From positions 62,001 to 126,000 of the forward strand of contig NZ_BJXJ01000008.1 of the NCBI RefSeq assembly GCF_007990935.1: a stretch of 64,000 nucleotides of DNA, written 5' to 3'. A program made the position numbers and the translations under genes. The notes beneath the pieces were generated by a model, which did not search any database, was not told where the DNA came from, and saw nothing but the letters and a program-made list of their open reading frames with translations. Source of the DNA: Vibrio sagamiensis NBRC 104589 (GTDB lineage: Bacteria; Pseudomonadota; Gammaproteobacteria; Enterobacterales; Vibrionaceae). This document shows positions 54,392 through 63,696 of the stretch, in pieces (the first letter of the stretch is position 1; every line of letters starts with the position of its first letter).

Positions 54392-55387
54392 TTACCTTAT
54401 TAAACGTACAATCAATGAACCAGCTGCACGCATGGGTTCAATATTAAAACTTAATACCGTTGCATTGGCTGGCGAGAAGTAACGTTCGACTTCACTTCCA
54501 AAACCATCATATTGAATAGCCAAAAGTTGCTTGCCTTCTACTGCTTGCAGCATGGTCACTTGGGGTATAACGAATCCACCTTGGTTAGCGCTGATATTGA
54601 TAATTTCATTGCCTTCAAGGCAAGGTTTTACTGGTTTGGGTTGGCCTTTAACGATGTTCTGGTGTTTAAGAATATTGAAAACGCCTTCGGTAGTGCGATG
54701 TATCAAGTCGTTTGATATGTATCTCCCTTGGCCAATTTCCACAGTAATACAATCGACATCATGACTTTGCCAAGTGGTTTCTAGTACCCCTTGTTCACCG
54801 GGATCGTTCAAAATAACATCAGGGTTTAGCCAACGAGCCATATCCTTAGACAGGGGACGACGAAAATCAGCGAAGACATAAAGTGGATAAACAGCGCCGC
54901 TAGTCTGAGTATGCAAATCAATCGCGAGGTCCGCGTTAGGTTGTAGGAGATTTTTCCATAAAACGCTAAGATAGCGGTGTGCCTCTTTTCCTTTATCATT
55001 GCCAGGAAAACAACGATTTAGGTTCGCTCGCACTAAATCAGAATCGGGTGAGACAAAATCACGACTATGATTGAGCATGCCGGTCAGATTGATTGTTGGA
55101 ACCACGGTAACGGTGCCTGATAACGGCTCGCCAATAAGCTGCCTTGCAATAGATTGCGCAGCTAACACGCCATTATATTCATCACCATGGACACCTGCAG
55201 TAATCATGACTTTTTTACCCGGTGATGCTCCTTTAAAAACCCACACTGGTGTATGTTGCCATTGACCAATAGCGTTGGTCGCAATACGAAACCAGAATTT
55301 ATATTCGCCAGCAGGTAAGTCAGAGACATCAAGATATTGAAGGACTGGGTGGCTTTGAAGAGTATCACTTAAAATCGTGGTTGGCAT
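54392..55387 (-). CDS. Succinylglutamate desuccinylase/aspartoacylase-type zinc deacylase
   Basis: A 331-residue M14-like zinc hydrolase. Zinc ligands and catalytic residues visible: GVHGDEYNGVLAAQ (His and Glu), the second His in LAIDLHTQTSGAVYP, NLNRCFPG with substrate-binding Arg, and the general base Glu in ITVEIGQGRY. The family removes acyl groups from amino acids or related amides; the C-terminal beta-rich domain (~260-331) is also typical. Its neighbours, an aminopeptidase and a threonine aldolase, suggest amino-acid catabolism, but no arginine-succinyl genes are close. Substrate unassigned. Confidence 0.87.
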   Translation of the reverse strand: MPTTILSDTLQSHPVLQYLDVSDLPAGEYKFWFRIATNAIGQWQHTPVWVFKGASPGKKVMITAGVHGDEYNGVLAAQSIARQLIGEPLSGTVTVVPTINLTGMLNHSRDFVSPDSDLVRANLNRCFPGNDKGKEAHRYLSVLWKNLLQPNADLAIDLHTQTSGAVYPLYVFADFRRPLSKDMARWLNPDVILNDPGEQGVLETTWQSHDVDCITVEIGQGRYISNDLIHRTTEGVFNILKHQNIVKGQPKPVKPCLEGNEIINISANQGGFVIPQVTMLQAVEGKQLLAIQYDGFGSEVERYFSPANATVLSFNIEPMRAAGSLIVRLIR

Positions 55388-55607
55388 CGGCGAGCAACTC
55401 CCAAATGAGAGATTTGAACTATCTCTTGGGTTAAGTTTTTACCCATACTCAAGCACGTTGAAGCGCTTGAGTATAGAGCTGAGAGGTAAAAATATTTTAT
55501 CGTTTTAAAATTGATTTTATACATACTAAACATAAGTTTAGATGAAAATCCTACGCAGTGGAAGCATGAGTTTTTCTGTATAAACAACTAGCTTCTTGGT
55601 CGACACA

Positions 55608-56615
55608 TCAGTCTAAAAGAGACGTCAATTCCTCAATTAAGACATTGACATCTTCTTCGGTGATATCATTATGCGTAACGAAGCGAATTGGGTTAGCGGG
55701 CGAAATGGTGATGCCTTTTTGTTTTAGCTTTTCAGCAATTGCGTGAATGTCGATTTTTGCATCAAGCTTTGCAAAGACAATATTGGTCTGAACATGGTTA
55801 GGGTTTGCAGTGAAGCCCGGAAGTTTTGCCAACCCCTCGGCAAGAAACTGAGCATTAGTGTGGTCAACTTTTAACTGCTCTGTTTGATCGGTTAATGCGA
55901 GTTTACCTGCTGCTGCTAAAATACCGGCTTGGCGCATGCCACCACCGACCATTTTTCGTAATCGACGTGCCTTAGCAATAAACGCTTTGTCACCAAGAAG
56001 TAAAGAGCCGATAGGCGCACACAAGCCTTTAGAAAGACAAATTGTCATAGAATCAAAGTATTGGCCGATTTCCTTGACGGGTACATCTAAAGCAGCAGCA
56101 GCATTAAAGACGCGTGCGCCATCTAAATGCAATTTCAAGCCATGTTTATTAACGAAATCTCGTGCGTCAGACAAGTAGGAAAGCGGCAAGACTTTACCAT
56201 TAATGGTATTTTCCAAGCTTAAGAGCCGAGTTCTGGCAAAGTGAGAATCATCAGGTTTAACTGCGGCTTCAAGTTTATCAAACGGTAGAGTACCATCGGG
56301 GTTATTTTCGATGGGTTGTGGTTGGATTGACCCTAACACCGCAGCACCACCAGCCTCGTATTTATAGTTGTGTGCCTGTTGGCCGCAAAGGTATTCATCA
56401 CCACGATCACAATGGGCCATCAATCCGAGCAAGTTTGCTTGTGTACCTGATGTCGTAAATAGAGCCGCTTCAAACCCTGCTAATTCGGCCGCGAATGCTT
56501 CCAGTTCATTTACGGTTGGGTCATCGCCATAGACATCGTCTCCTACTGCTGCGTTATACATAGCCTCACGCATTGCTTTAGTGGGCTTAGTTACGGTATC
56601 GGATCGAAAATCCAT
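55608..56615 (-). CDS. ltaE: Low-specificity L-threonine aldolase
   Basis: A 335-residue PLP enzyme that cleaves L-threonine and allo-threonine to glycine and acetaldehyde. Family segments: MDFRSDTVTKPTKAMREAM, GDDVYGDDPTVNELE, FTTSGTQANLLGLMAHC, LHLDGARVFNAAAAL and the PLP Lys in ICLSKGLCAPIGSLL. The frame is open to 56663, but ATG 56615 has CTAGGAG eight bases ahead and starts the conserved N-terminus. It follows the NUDIX gene after 34 bases, probably as one operon. Confidence 0.95.
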   Translation of the reverse strand: MDFRSDTVTKPTKAMREAMYNAAVGDDVYGDDPTVNELEAFAAELAGFEAALFTTSGTQANLLGLMAHCDRGDEYLCGQQAHNYKYEAGGAAVLGSIQPQPIENNPDGTLPFDKLEAAVKPDDSHFARTRLLSLENTINGKVLPLSYLSDARDFVNKHGLKLHLDGARVFNAAAALDVPVKEIGQYFDSMTICLSKGLCAPIGSLLLGDKAFIAKARRLRKMVGGGMRQAGILAAAGKLALTDQTEQLKVDHTNAQFLAEGLAKLPGFTANPNHVQTNIVFAKLDAKIDIHAIAEKLKQKGITISPANPIRFVTHNDITEEDVNVLIEELTSLLD

Positions 56616-56649
56616 AATTTCTCCTAGTTTGAAATGTGCTGTAAAAAAT

Positions 56650-57165
56650 TTATATACAGCCACAAAGGCTTGCTTTACTTAAACACGCGATAGTTTTTGC
56701 ATCTGTAAGCTTATCTTCAATGATATACTGTTCAAGTTCGGTTTTAGATAAAGTGATGACTTCGATGACTTCGTCTTCATCACATTGGTAACGTGCCGTT
56801 TTTGTTAAATTCTTAGCCACGTATAAGTATTGAATTTCATCACAAAAGCCTGCTAAAGGAGTGACTTGGCCTAGTGGAATAAAGCTTGTCGCACTGTACC
56901 CAGTTTCTTCTTCAAGTTCTCTTTGTGCACAGCTAAGCGGATCTTCCCCAATTTCTCGAGTTCCAGCTGGCAATTCTAATAGCCATTTATTTAAAGACGG
57001 TCGGAATTGGTTAACTAAAACAATTTTTCCCTCTTCAGTGATAGGTAAAATGACAGCAGCACCGGGATGTTGGATCATGGTATGGGTTATCTTTCGACCG
57101 TTTGGGAGTACCATATCTTCTTCTTTTAAAGAAATTTGTTTCCATGTGTGAATGGTTCTGCTCAT
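56650..57165 (-). CDS. NUDIX hydrolase, ADP-ribose-pyrophosphatase type
   Basis: A 171-residue NUDIX protein. The NUDIX box is complete: GTREIGEDPLSCAQRELEEETG, with REL-EE-ETG metal-binding residues. The preceding AVILPITEEGKIVLVNQFRP and following PLAGFCDEIQYLYVAKNL are typical of ADP-ribose/sugar-nucleotide pyrophosphatases. It hydrolyses nucleoside diphosphate-linked moieties to limit toxic intermediates. It lies just upstream of ltaE. The ATG at 57165 is not strongly supported by a ribosome site; a second Met (MVLPNGRKITH) lies at residue 18. Confidence 0.88.
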   Translation of the reverse strand: MSRTIHTWKQISLKEEDMVLPNGRKITHTMIQHPGAAVILPITEEGKIVLVNQFRPSLNKWLLELPAGTREIGEDPLSCAQRELEEETGYSATSFIPLGQVTPLAGFCDEIQYLYVAKNLTKTARYQCDEDEVIEVITLSKTELEQYIIEDKLTDAKTIACLSKASLCGCI

Positions 57166-57566
57166 CCTGATGGCTTTCCTAGTTTCGTTACTTGTGTATA
57201 CGCTAATAAACTTAATATCATAGGATCACTGGAGCTTGCGTACAAGATAATATAAATCCAGAATGCTTCGAACTGTTTTGTCCTAAATGGTTTATTTCTG
57301 ATAGATTCAAAAATTTTTAGCAAGTTGAAATTCAAAAAGCAAAGTTATTTTGATCTATAGCGAATCTATTGAGGTGTCAAACTATATAATCTTTCATTAA
57401 TACATTCAGTGTTTTGTCTCACTATAAATGAAAACTATGGTTTCTACAGGCATTGTTGTGAAAGGCATCTGGTATAAAAGAATATCACAAAAATTATACT
57501 TGTAACAAAGTTGTAACAAATGTATAAATTTAAAGATATAATGTGCGTCTCATTTCTGGAGCTTTC
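57166..57566. other. Divergent intergenic region before ravA
   Basis: About 400 AT-rich bases. The only regulatory candidate is the ravA promoter near 57511. No gene or RNA is recognised. Confidence 0.4.
57511..57542 (+). promoter_or_regulatory. Candidate ravA promoter
   Basis: TATAAT at 57537-57542 lies 25 bases before the start codon, with ttgtaa at 57511 at a too long 20-base spacing. The direct repeat ttgtaacaaa also occurs there. Confidence 0.35.
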
Positions 57567-59228
57567 ATGATTCAACCCAACCTTGCCTCAAATGCTGATA
57601 AAGCTCTACTTTCTGAACGCATCAATAAACTTGCTAACGCGTTGACCGATGGCGTTTATGAACGTGAGCATACGATTAAATTATGTTTACTTGCAGCTCT
57701 GGCAGGAGAAAGTGTGTTCTTGCTTGGTCCTCCGGGTATTGCAAAAAGCTTAATTGCCAAAAGATTGATTCAAGCGTTTGATAACAGCAGCTACTTCGAG
57801 TATTTGATGACACGTTTCTCCACGCCGGAAGAAGTGTTCGGTCCGTTAAGTATTCAGGAGCTGAAAGACAATGGTCGTTATGTTCGTTTAACACAAGGCT
57901 ATTTACCTACCGCTCAAGTCGTCTTTTTAGATGAGATCTGGAAAGCAGGGCCCGCAATACTCAATACGTTACTCACGGTCGTCAACGAAAAAACCTTTAA
58001 AAATGGCAGTGATATCGAACGAGTACCCATGCGACTGCTGATTTCAGCTTCGAATGAATTGCCCGATGAAGACAGCGGTTTAGACGCACTTTATGACCGT
58101 ATGCTGGTGCGAGTTTTTGTCAATCGAATACAGGATAAACAGAACTTTAAATCTATGTTAACGGTTGGGACACCCCAAGAGGTAAAAATTCCACAAGGTC
58201 TGGTGGTCACGGATGAAGAATATCATGCTTGGCAACAACAGCTAGAAGCCCTTACATTGCCTGATGGGGTGTTTGAGAAATTATTCTTACTTAAAGAAAT
58301 GCTCGAAAATAAAGTGGAAGCCGAGTTTGGTGACCCCATTTTAAATGATATGTACGTTTCTGACCGACGCTGGAAGAAAGCACTTAAGTTGCTCAAAGCA
58401 AGCGCATTCTTTAATGGTCGTGACGAAATCAACCCGTTAGATATCTTGCTATTACAAGACTGCTTATGGAATAGCCCCGAGTCTCGTGATGTTGTACGTA
58501 GTGTTATTGAAGAATTTGCTTTAAATCACGCTTTTGACCAGCAGGATGCCTCACGAGAGATTGAAGAATGCCGAGAAGCACTGTCCGAAATCCAACATGC
58601 CCTAGAAGCTCATTACCAAATGACCTTGAATATGGAAGTAGCAACCGGCATTTTGCGCAAAGAAACAATGAGCTTTGATACTTCTTCCGCTAAAAAGTAC
58701 CAAGTTGGCTCGGCTAAAAATTTAGTTAAGCTGGTGATGTTACAGAGCAACATGTCGGTGTCAGAGTCTGAAAAAGGTGATAGCCGTTGGGTGTACGTAG
58801 CGAAAGATGAACTGGAACGAATCATTAAAGAAGGTCAGGGTGACGTCTACGGTTATGTAAACCAAAACACCAGTTTATGTCGTTTGCGTTTTGATGTTGA
58901 CGCGGACAACAATTTTGTTATTCGAGACATTGCTAATCGCGCTATTTTGGTCAGTTTGGTGACCAAGCAAGGATTCGACACGGGTTTGCACCAACAGTGG
59001 CTAACAACGTGTGAAGATGTTATCCGCCAACTCAATGATGCAGAGCACCACATCCGCAAAGTAAAGGCCAATTTTCACGGAGCTTTGCCACACAGCTTTG
59101 TTGATCCTGAACTGCCGCGATTGATGGAGTCAAGTTTGCAGCAAGTTACTCAACAGCTAGACTCCATTCAAGGGGAGAATGAAAAAATCATTCAACGCTT
59201 TAAAAACTTACCGCAGTTTTTTTCTTAA
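57567..59228 (+). CDS. ravA: MoxR AAA+ ATPase RavA
   Basis: A 553-residue MoxR-type AAA+ ATPase. Walker A LLGPPGIAKSLIAKRL, Walker B VVFLDEIWKAGPA, sensor ISASNELPDEDSGLDALYDR; the long C-terminal helical arm (~330-553) corresponds to the LARA region that in E. coli RavA binds the lysine decarboxylase LdcI. It is somewhat longer than the 498-residue E. coli protein. ATG 57567 has TGGAG six bases before; an upstream GTG (57543) is in frame but lacks a ribosome site. viaA follows after nine bases. RavA-ViaA acts chaperone-like on respiratory complexes. Confidence 0.93.
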   Translation: MIQPNLASNADKALLSERINKLANALTDGVYEREHTIKLCLLAALAGESVFLLGPPGIAKSLIAKRLIQAFDNSSYFEYLMTRFSTPEEVFGPLSIQELKDNGRYVRLTQGYLPTAQVVFLDEIWKAGPAILNTLLTVVNEKTFKNGSDIERVPMRLLISASNELPDEDSGLDALYDRMLVRVFVNRIQDKQNFKSMLTVGTPQEVKIPQGLVVTDEEYHAWQQQLEALTLPDGVFEKLFLLKEMLENKVEAEFGDPILNDMYVSDRRWKKALKLLKASAFFNGRDEINPLDILLLQDCLWNSPESRDVVRSVIEEFALNHAFDQQDASREIEECREALSEIQHALEAHYQMTLNMEVATGILRKETMSFDTSSAKKYQVGSAKNLVKLVMLQSNMSVSESEKGDSRWVYVAKDELERIIKEGQGDVYGYVNQNTSLCRLRFDVDADNNFVIRDIANRAILVSLVTKQGFDTGLHQQWLTTCEDVIRQLNDAEHHIRKVKANFHGALPHSFVDPELPRLMESSLQQVTQQLDSIQGENEKIIQRFKNLPQFFS

Positions 59229-59237
59229 GGAGAGGGG

Positions 59238-60683
59238 ATGTTAGGAGCAGATGGTCTGAATTTAGCCTTGATGATAGCAGACTCCGGGATCATTGATGGA
59301 GCAGTCAATGATTTGTTAGCCCGCTCACAAGTCATGGTCGTGGCCGAGAACCGAGGAATGAAAACATCGGTTAAGAATCACCTTTTAAAATGGCGCGGTC
59401 AAGTTAAGAAACGCATTACTAAAGTATGTGAAACAGAGCGCTTTCAGCAAGAGTTAGCCTTGTATCAAAAGGTTATTTACTGGGACGAAGAGACTTTTTT
59501 CGAACAGATTGATGATGTGATTAGAAAGTTGGAATGGCATTCTGCTTTTTACATGCAGGCTCGCAGGATGTTAGAAAAAAACAAAGGGGTTCATAACCCG
59601 ATGTTTCCGCATTACTTTTGTGATCAATGGTATCAAAGCTTAGTCGATGCCATTAAACAGGCTCAAATCTCTGAACTCGAAGAAAATAAAGAAAAAGTAT
59701 TGCACGATCTTTATCAGCGTATGGAAACCATGCGTAATATGGATAAAGTAACAGAATCCGGTGATGAGGAAAGTGTGGGGCGCTTATGGGATATGGCTTC
59801 GGCAAAACTGAGTAAAACTGACCTAACTGTGATGAAGCGTCATGCTGAATTTCTCAACAAACATCAAGGTTTAAAAGACATTGCCGACCAATTAGGTCGA
59901 ATGGCGGGGCAAGTGGATGATCCGTCACTCAATCGAGCACCTAACGAGGAGCTCAAGATGGTTGAGGAAAAAAGTGATGAAGCGACCGATGACATTGTCG
60001 GGATTCACGAAAGCGACGATCTCAACAAATTACTGCCTAATGAGACCATGTTTCTTGCTTATCCAGAACTCGAAGTGGTTTTTTATAAGCATTTAGTTGA
60101 TAAAAGACTAATGAACTACCGGACTCAGGGAAAGTCTCGTAAGCTGCGTAAAGTTAAGGCGTATTGTCCTGACAATAAGGCTGTCGACATTGAAAAAGGG
60201 CCTTTTATTGTTTGTGTTGATGCTTCGGGGTCGATGAGTGGCTTTCCTGAACAATGTGCGAAAGCTATGGCGTATGCATTAATGCAGATTGCTTTAGCTG
60301 AGCAACGAGACTGTTACGTTATTATCTTTTCCACCGAGCACATTACCTACGAACTGACCCGCCAAGATGGCCTACGAGAAGCGGCAGATTTTCTTTCATA
60401 CAGTTTTCATGGTGGAACAGACCTTGAGCCGACTTTAATGAAATCGATCGATTTAATGAGTCACGACAAATACAAGAATGCGGATATGGTTGTGATCTCT
60501 GACTTTATTGCACCAAAACAGCAGGATGATTTATTGGCTCAAATCTCAGCACTCAAAGCCAAAAAAAACCGTTTTCATGCGATCAGTTTATCCAAATACG
60601 GTAATCCTGAGTTGATGTCGATGTTTGATCATACTTGGTCTTACCATCCTAGCCTTGCTGGGCGTCTTTTCAATTTAAAATAA
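59238..60683 (+). CDS. viaA: VWA-domain RavA partner ViaA
   Basis: A 481-residue cytosolic protein, almost the same length as E. coli ViaA. The N-terminal half is helical; the C-terminal VWA domain has a complete MIDAS: VDASGSMSG (~329), the Thr in HGGTDLEPT and the Asp in VVISDFIAP. It stimulates RavA ATPase and is translated right after it (AAGGAGAGG before the ATG). The central stretch around 240-270 is acidic and low complexity. Confidence 0.93.
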   Translation: MLGADGLNLALMIADSGIIDGAVNDLLARSQVMVVAENRGMKTSVKNHLLKWRGQVKKRITKVCETERFQQELALYQKVIYWDEETFFEQIDDVIRKLEWHSAFYMQARRMLEKNKGVHNPMFPHYFCDQWYQSLVDAIKQAQISELEENKEKVLHDLYQRMETMRNMDKVTESGDEESVGRLWDMASAKLSKTDLTVMKRHAEFLNKHQGLKDIADQLGRMAGQVDDPSLNRAPNEELKMVEEKSDEATDDIVGIHESDDLNKLLPNETMFLAYPELEVVFYKHLVDKRLMNYRTQGKSRKLRKVKAYCPDNKAVDIEKGPFIVCVDASGSMSGFPEQCAKAMAYALMQIALAEQRDCYVIIFSTEHITYELTRQDGLREAADFLSYSFHGGTDLEPTLMKSIDLMSHDKYKNADMVVISDFIAPKQQDDLLAQISALKAKKNRFHAISLSKYGNPELMSMFDHTWSYHPSLAGRLFNLK

Positions 60684-60817
60684 GTCGACAAATTAAGTCG
60701 ATTCAGACCACATTTGTTCTTAGCTTACTCTGTTATCGTATCCCCAAGACCGTTACGTAAATGCTTTGGAGCGAGCTGGGTATTTCTCAGTTTGATTAAA
60801 TAAGGAAGATGAATGGC

Positions 60818-62539
60818 ATGAATCGTAAGCAAAAGTTACTTATAGATGAGTTTCGAGCCATCGTTGGTCGTGCCCACGTTCTTAGCGAAGAGACAAGCAC
60901 GAAATACTATCGAAGTGGTTTTCGTTCTGGAAGTGGCTGCGCTTTAGCTGTGGTATTCCCACAAACGCTTGTTGAGCAATGGAAAGTGATCGAGCTGTGT
61001 GTGGAAAACCAATGCGTTATTATTATGCAAGCAGCTAAAACGGGCTTGACCGAAGGCTCTGCCCCAAGTGGTGATGACTATGATCGTGATGTTATTATCA
61101 TCAATATTACCCATATCGACCGTATTCATTTGATCGATGGCGGTAAGCAAGTTATATGTATGCCGGGTGCGCGATTACATCGATTGGAAAAGGTACTCAA
61201 AGAAGTGAGTCGGGCACCACATTCTGTGATTGGTTCGTCTTCGTTGGGTGCCACCGTGGTTGGCGGCATTGCAAATAACTCTGGTGGTGCTTTAGTCAAA
61301 CGTGGCCCTGCTTATACTGAACTCGCGATTTATGCTCAGGTAGACAAAGAGGGCAAACTTCATTTGGTTAACCATCTTGGTATCGAAGGATTGGGTTCAA
61401 CGCCAGAGGAGATTTTGAAAAACCTAGATGAAGGAAATTTCTCCCCACAAAATGTCATTTTCGATCAGAGGATGGCATCAGATAAGGAATATCAACAACG
61501 AGTCAGAGAGGTTAATGCCGATACCCCTGCACGTTTTAATGCCGATGAGCGACGTCTATTTGAAGCTAGTGGTTGTGCTGGAAAGTTGGGCGTATTTGCG
61601 GTTCGAGTGGACAGTTATCCGTTACCAAATACAGAGCAAGTCTTTTACCTCGGCACAAATGATCCTGCTAAGCTGAGTAAACTCAGGCAAGTCATGCTTT
61701 CTGAGTTTACTCAGCTCCCCGAAATGGCAGAATACCTGCACCGTGATATTTTTAATTTAGCTGAAAAATACGGCAAAGATACTTTTCTTTCTATCAATAT
61801 TTTGGGTACAGATAATCTGCCAAAACTGTTTTCGTTAAAAGCTCGCGTAGAAAACGTCCTCGATCGCATTCCTTTAGCTAATAAAAATTGGCCCGATAAA
61901 GCCATGTATTACGCCAGCTTCTTGTTCCCATCGCATTTACCACAGCGTATGCTGGACTATCGGGACAGATATGAACACCACCTTATCTTAAAAATGAGTG
62001 ATACTGGTATCGCTGAAGCAACAGAGTATCTGAAGCGTTGCTGGCTGGATGATCCCGATTGTGGCTTTTTTCAATGCACGCCAGAAGAGGGGACAAAGGC
62101 CTTTCTTCATCGTTTTGCAGCAGCAGGTGCTGCAATTAAATACGAAACCATCCATGGAAATGAAGTCGAAGATATCATTGCGCTTGATATTGCTCTGAGA
62201 CGTAATGATGAGAATTGGGTGGAAACTCTGCCAGAAGAAGTCCGTAAGCATCTAGTGAAGTCGCTTTACTACGGACATTTCATGTGTCACGTCTTTCACC
62301 AAGATTACATTTTTGCAAAGGGTACGGACACGCATCGGATGAAAATGCTAATGCTAGAGCATTTGACTCGCCGAGGAGCAAAATACCCAGCTGAGCATAA
62401 TGTGGGTCATTTATACGAAGCAGAAACCAAGTTAAGAGAATTTTATTATCAACTTGATCCAACCAATACTTTTAACCCTGGTATCGGTAAAATGGATCGT
62501 TATCGACGTCATTGCCTGTGTTGTGCAGAAGGGCATTGA
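60818..62539 (+). CDS. dld: Quinone-dependent D-lactate dehydrogenase
   Basis: A 573-residue FAD enzyme on the inner membrane, oxidising D-lactate to pyruvate and feeding quinone. It is co-linear with E. coli Dld (571 residues): YRSGFRSGSGCALAVVFP, MQAAKTGLTEGSAPSGDDYDRD in the FAD domain, SVIGSSSLGATVVGGIANNSGG, and the C-terminal HFMCHVFHQDYI and YPAEHNVGHLYEA with active-site His. ATG 60818 is nine bases from AAGGAAG and preferred over the ATG at 60809, which is too close. Last six residues CLCCAEGH contain extra Cys. Confidence 0.96.
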   Translation: MNRKQKLLIDEFRAIVGRAHVLSEETSTKYYRSGFRSGSGCALAVVFPQTLVEQWKVIELCVENQCVIIMQAAKTGLTEGSAPSGDDYDRDVIIINITHIDRIHLIDGGKQVICMPGARLHRLEKVLKEVSRAPHSVIGSSSLGATVVGGIANNSGGALVKRGPAYTELAIYAQVDKEGKLHLVNHLGIEGLGSTPEEILKNLDEGNFSPQNVIFDQRMASDKEYQQRVREVNADTPARFNADERRLFEASGCAGKLGVFAVRVDSYPLPNTEQVFYLGTNDPAKLSKLRQVMLSEFTQLPEMAEYLHRDIFNLAEKYGKDTFLSINILGTDNLPKLFSLKARVENVLDRIPLANKNWPDKAMYYASFLFPSHLPQRMLDYRDRYEHHLILKMSDTGIAEATEYLKRCWLDDPDCGFFQCTPEEGTKAFLHRFAAAGAAIKYETIHGNEVEDIIALDIALRRNDENWVETLPEEVRKHLVKSLYYGHFMCHVFHQDYIFAKGTDTHRMKMLMLEHLTRRGAKYPAEHNVGHLYEAETKLREFYYQLDPTNTFNPGIGKMDRYRRHCLCCAEGH

Positions 62540-62576
62540 TGAATCGGATTAGGAGATGGAACTTTTATGCCTATAT

Positions 62577-62601
62577 AGTCTGAATATTATTTATTCGGAC
62601 T
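62577..62601 (+). terminator. Hairpin after dld
   Basis: Arms agtctgaata/tattcggact (one G-U pair) around five bases, 38 bases after the stop; little T-tract follows. Confidence 0.45.
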
Positions 62602-62664
62602 GACTGGAATGTGATCGTAAAGGCTGGTTTTTAACCGCATGAATGAAAAAGATAAAATTTGTTG

Positions 62665-62692
62665 TTGACCAGAAAAATTAATCCGTTAAAGT
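62665..62692 (+). promoter_or_regulatory. Probable promoter of the tRNA cluster
   Basis: TTGACC and TAAAGT are separated by 16 bases; a start near 62699 would give a short leader before tRNA-Leu at 62753. Confidence 0.5.
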
Positions 62693-62752
62693 AAGCTTCG
62701 TTCTCACGGCAAAGGCCGATGAGAGGTGGTGTTACCATCGCATGATTGCGTT

Positions 62753-62839
62753 GCCCTGGTGGTGGAATTGGTAGACACAAGGGATTTAAAATCCCTCGGC
62801 GTTCGCGCTGTGCCGGTTCAAGTCCGGCCCGGGGCACCA
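62753..62839 (+). tRNA. tRNA-Leu (anticodon UAA)
   Basis: 87 bases with encoded CCA. Acceptor arms gccctgg/ccggggc, anticodon stem aggga/tccct with loop tttaaaa (anticodon TAA), a class-II variable arm (cggcgttcgcgctg) and T-arm gccggttcaagtccggc. Confidence 0.96.
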
Positions 62840-62908
62840 TCTTACTCGTTTTTACCCGGCTAAGGTAAAGTGATGAATCCAGAGTTGTACTCTATAAAAA
62901 CAGATTAA

Positions 62909-62982
62909 GGCGCCTTGGCAGAGTGGCTATGCAGCGGATTGCAAATCCGTGGACCTCGGTTCGACTCCGGGAGGCGCCTCCA
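62909..62982 (+). tRNA. tRNA-Cys (anticodon GCA)
   Basis: 74 bases with encoded CCA. Acceptor ggcgcct/aggcgcc; anticodon stem cggat/atccg around tgcaa..., giving anticodon GCA; T-arm ctcggttcgactccggg. Confidence 0.96.
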
Positions 62983-63122
62983 TTTATTCCTAAATTCAGA
63001 GCTAGAGGAATAAGATTTAATATATTAGTAATATTAAAGCTCAAGATTTTACAATATCGATTAATCGGTATTATGATGGTGTTCTACATTTTCAATAATG
63101 TGCATCGCAACAAGAATTGCGT

Positions 63123-63209
63123 GCCCTGGTGGTGGAATTGGTAGACACAAGGGATTTAAAATCCCTCGACGTACGCGTTGTGCCGGTTCAAGTCCGGCCC
63201 GGGGCACCA
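63123..63209 (+). tRNA. tRNA-Leu (anticodon UAA), second copy
   Basis: 87 bases, same as the first copy except in the variable arm (cgacgtacgcgttg), where paired changes keep the stem. CCA encoded. Confidence 0.96.
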
Positions 63210-63252
63210 TCTAATTCATTTCAAATGTTCTGATTTTGATGTAAAAATCAAA

Positions 63253-63326
63253 GGCGCCTTGGCAGAGTGGCTATGCAGCGGATTGCAAATCCGTGGACCT
63301 CGGTTCGACTCCGGGAGGCGCCTCCA
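63253..63326 (+). tRNA. tRNA-Cys (anticodon GCA), second copy
   Basis: 74 bases, apparently identical to the copy at 62909. Confidence 0.96.
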
Positions 63327-63334
63327 TTTTATTA

Positions 63335-63365
63335 AAGCCCAAACCGATTAGGTTAGGGCTTTTTG
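63335..63365 (+). terminator. Terminator of the tRNA cluster
   Basis: Arms aagcccaaacc/ggttagggctt (one mismatch), loop gatta, followed by T residues; nine bases after the last tRNA. Confidence 0.8.
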
Positions 63366-63452
63366 TTATTTTAAGTGTAAATTTGAATTAAGTACCCAAT
63401 CCAATGTTATTGTCTTAACATCTTGTTCTAACGGCTATTCAACGCTTATTTA

Positions 63453-63489
63453 CTTATCCTAAATAATCTATTTGACTATTTAGGATAAG
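63453..63489. repeat. Perfect 13-bp inverted repeat downstream of tRNAs
   Basis: Arms cttatcctaaata (63453-63465) and tatttaggataag (63477-63489) around eleven bases. Confidence 0.75.
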
Positions 63490-63555
63490 CATCTATATTT
63501 CCAGTGGATTTAGTTTAACTTATTGTAATTATTTACTTTTATGTCAGATTCATAG

Positions 63556-63610
63556 TTATACCCAAGTAACCACGCTCTGAATCAAGTGTCTTGAGGTTAC
63601 TTAGGTATAT
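63556..63610. repeat. Small palindromic extragenic element
   Basis: Ends tatacccaagtaacc and ggttacttaggtata (one mismatch) around ~24 bases; resembles the dispersed palindromes of Vibrio intergenic regions and the one at 44351. Confidence 0.55.
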
Positions 63611-63696
63611 AAGCTCTGTTGTCGGATGTACTAGAAAGTAACAGACACAGCAGGTTATTAATCAAAAACGTCAAGTCATGGAATGAAGGACGATTT

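Larger units (their letters stand above)
63366..63696. other. Intergenic region with two palindromic elements
   Basis: About 330 bases between the tRNA terminator and the hydroxylase-like gene. It holds a perfect 13-bp inverted repeat (63453) and a dispersed-type palindrome (63556), listed separately. Confidence 0.5.

Noticed and set aside
54273..54482. 69-codon plus-strand frame after the P1 peptidase
   Set aside because: It mostly lies opposite the deacylase gene and has no family features.
62631..62840. 69-codon minus-strand frame
   Set aside because: It is antisense to tRNA-Leu and its leader; no ribosome site, an often-seen annotation artefact.
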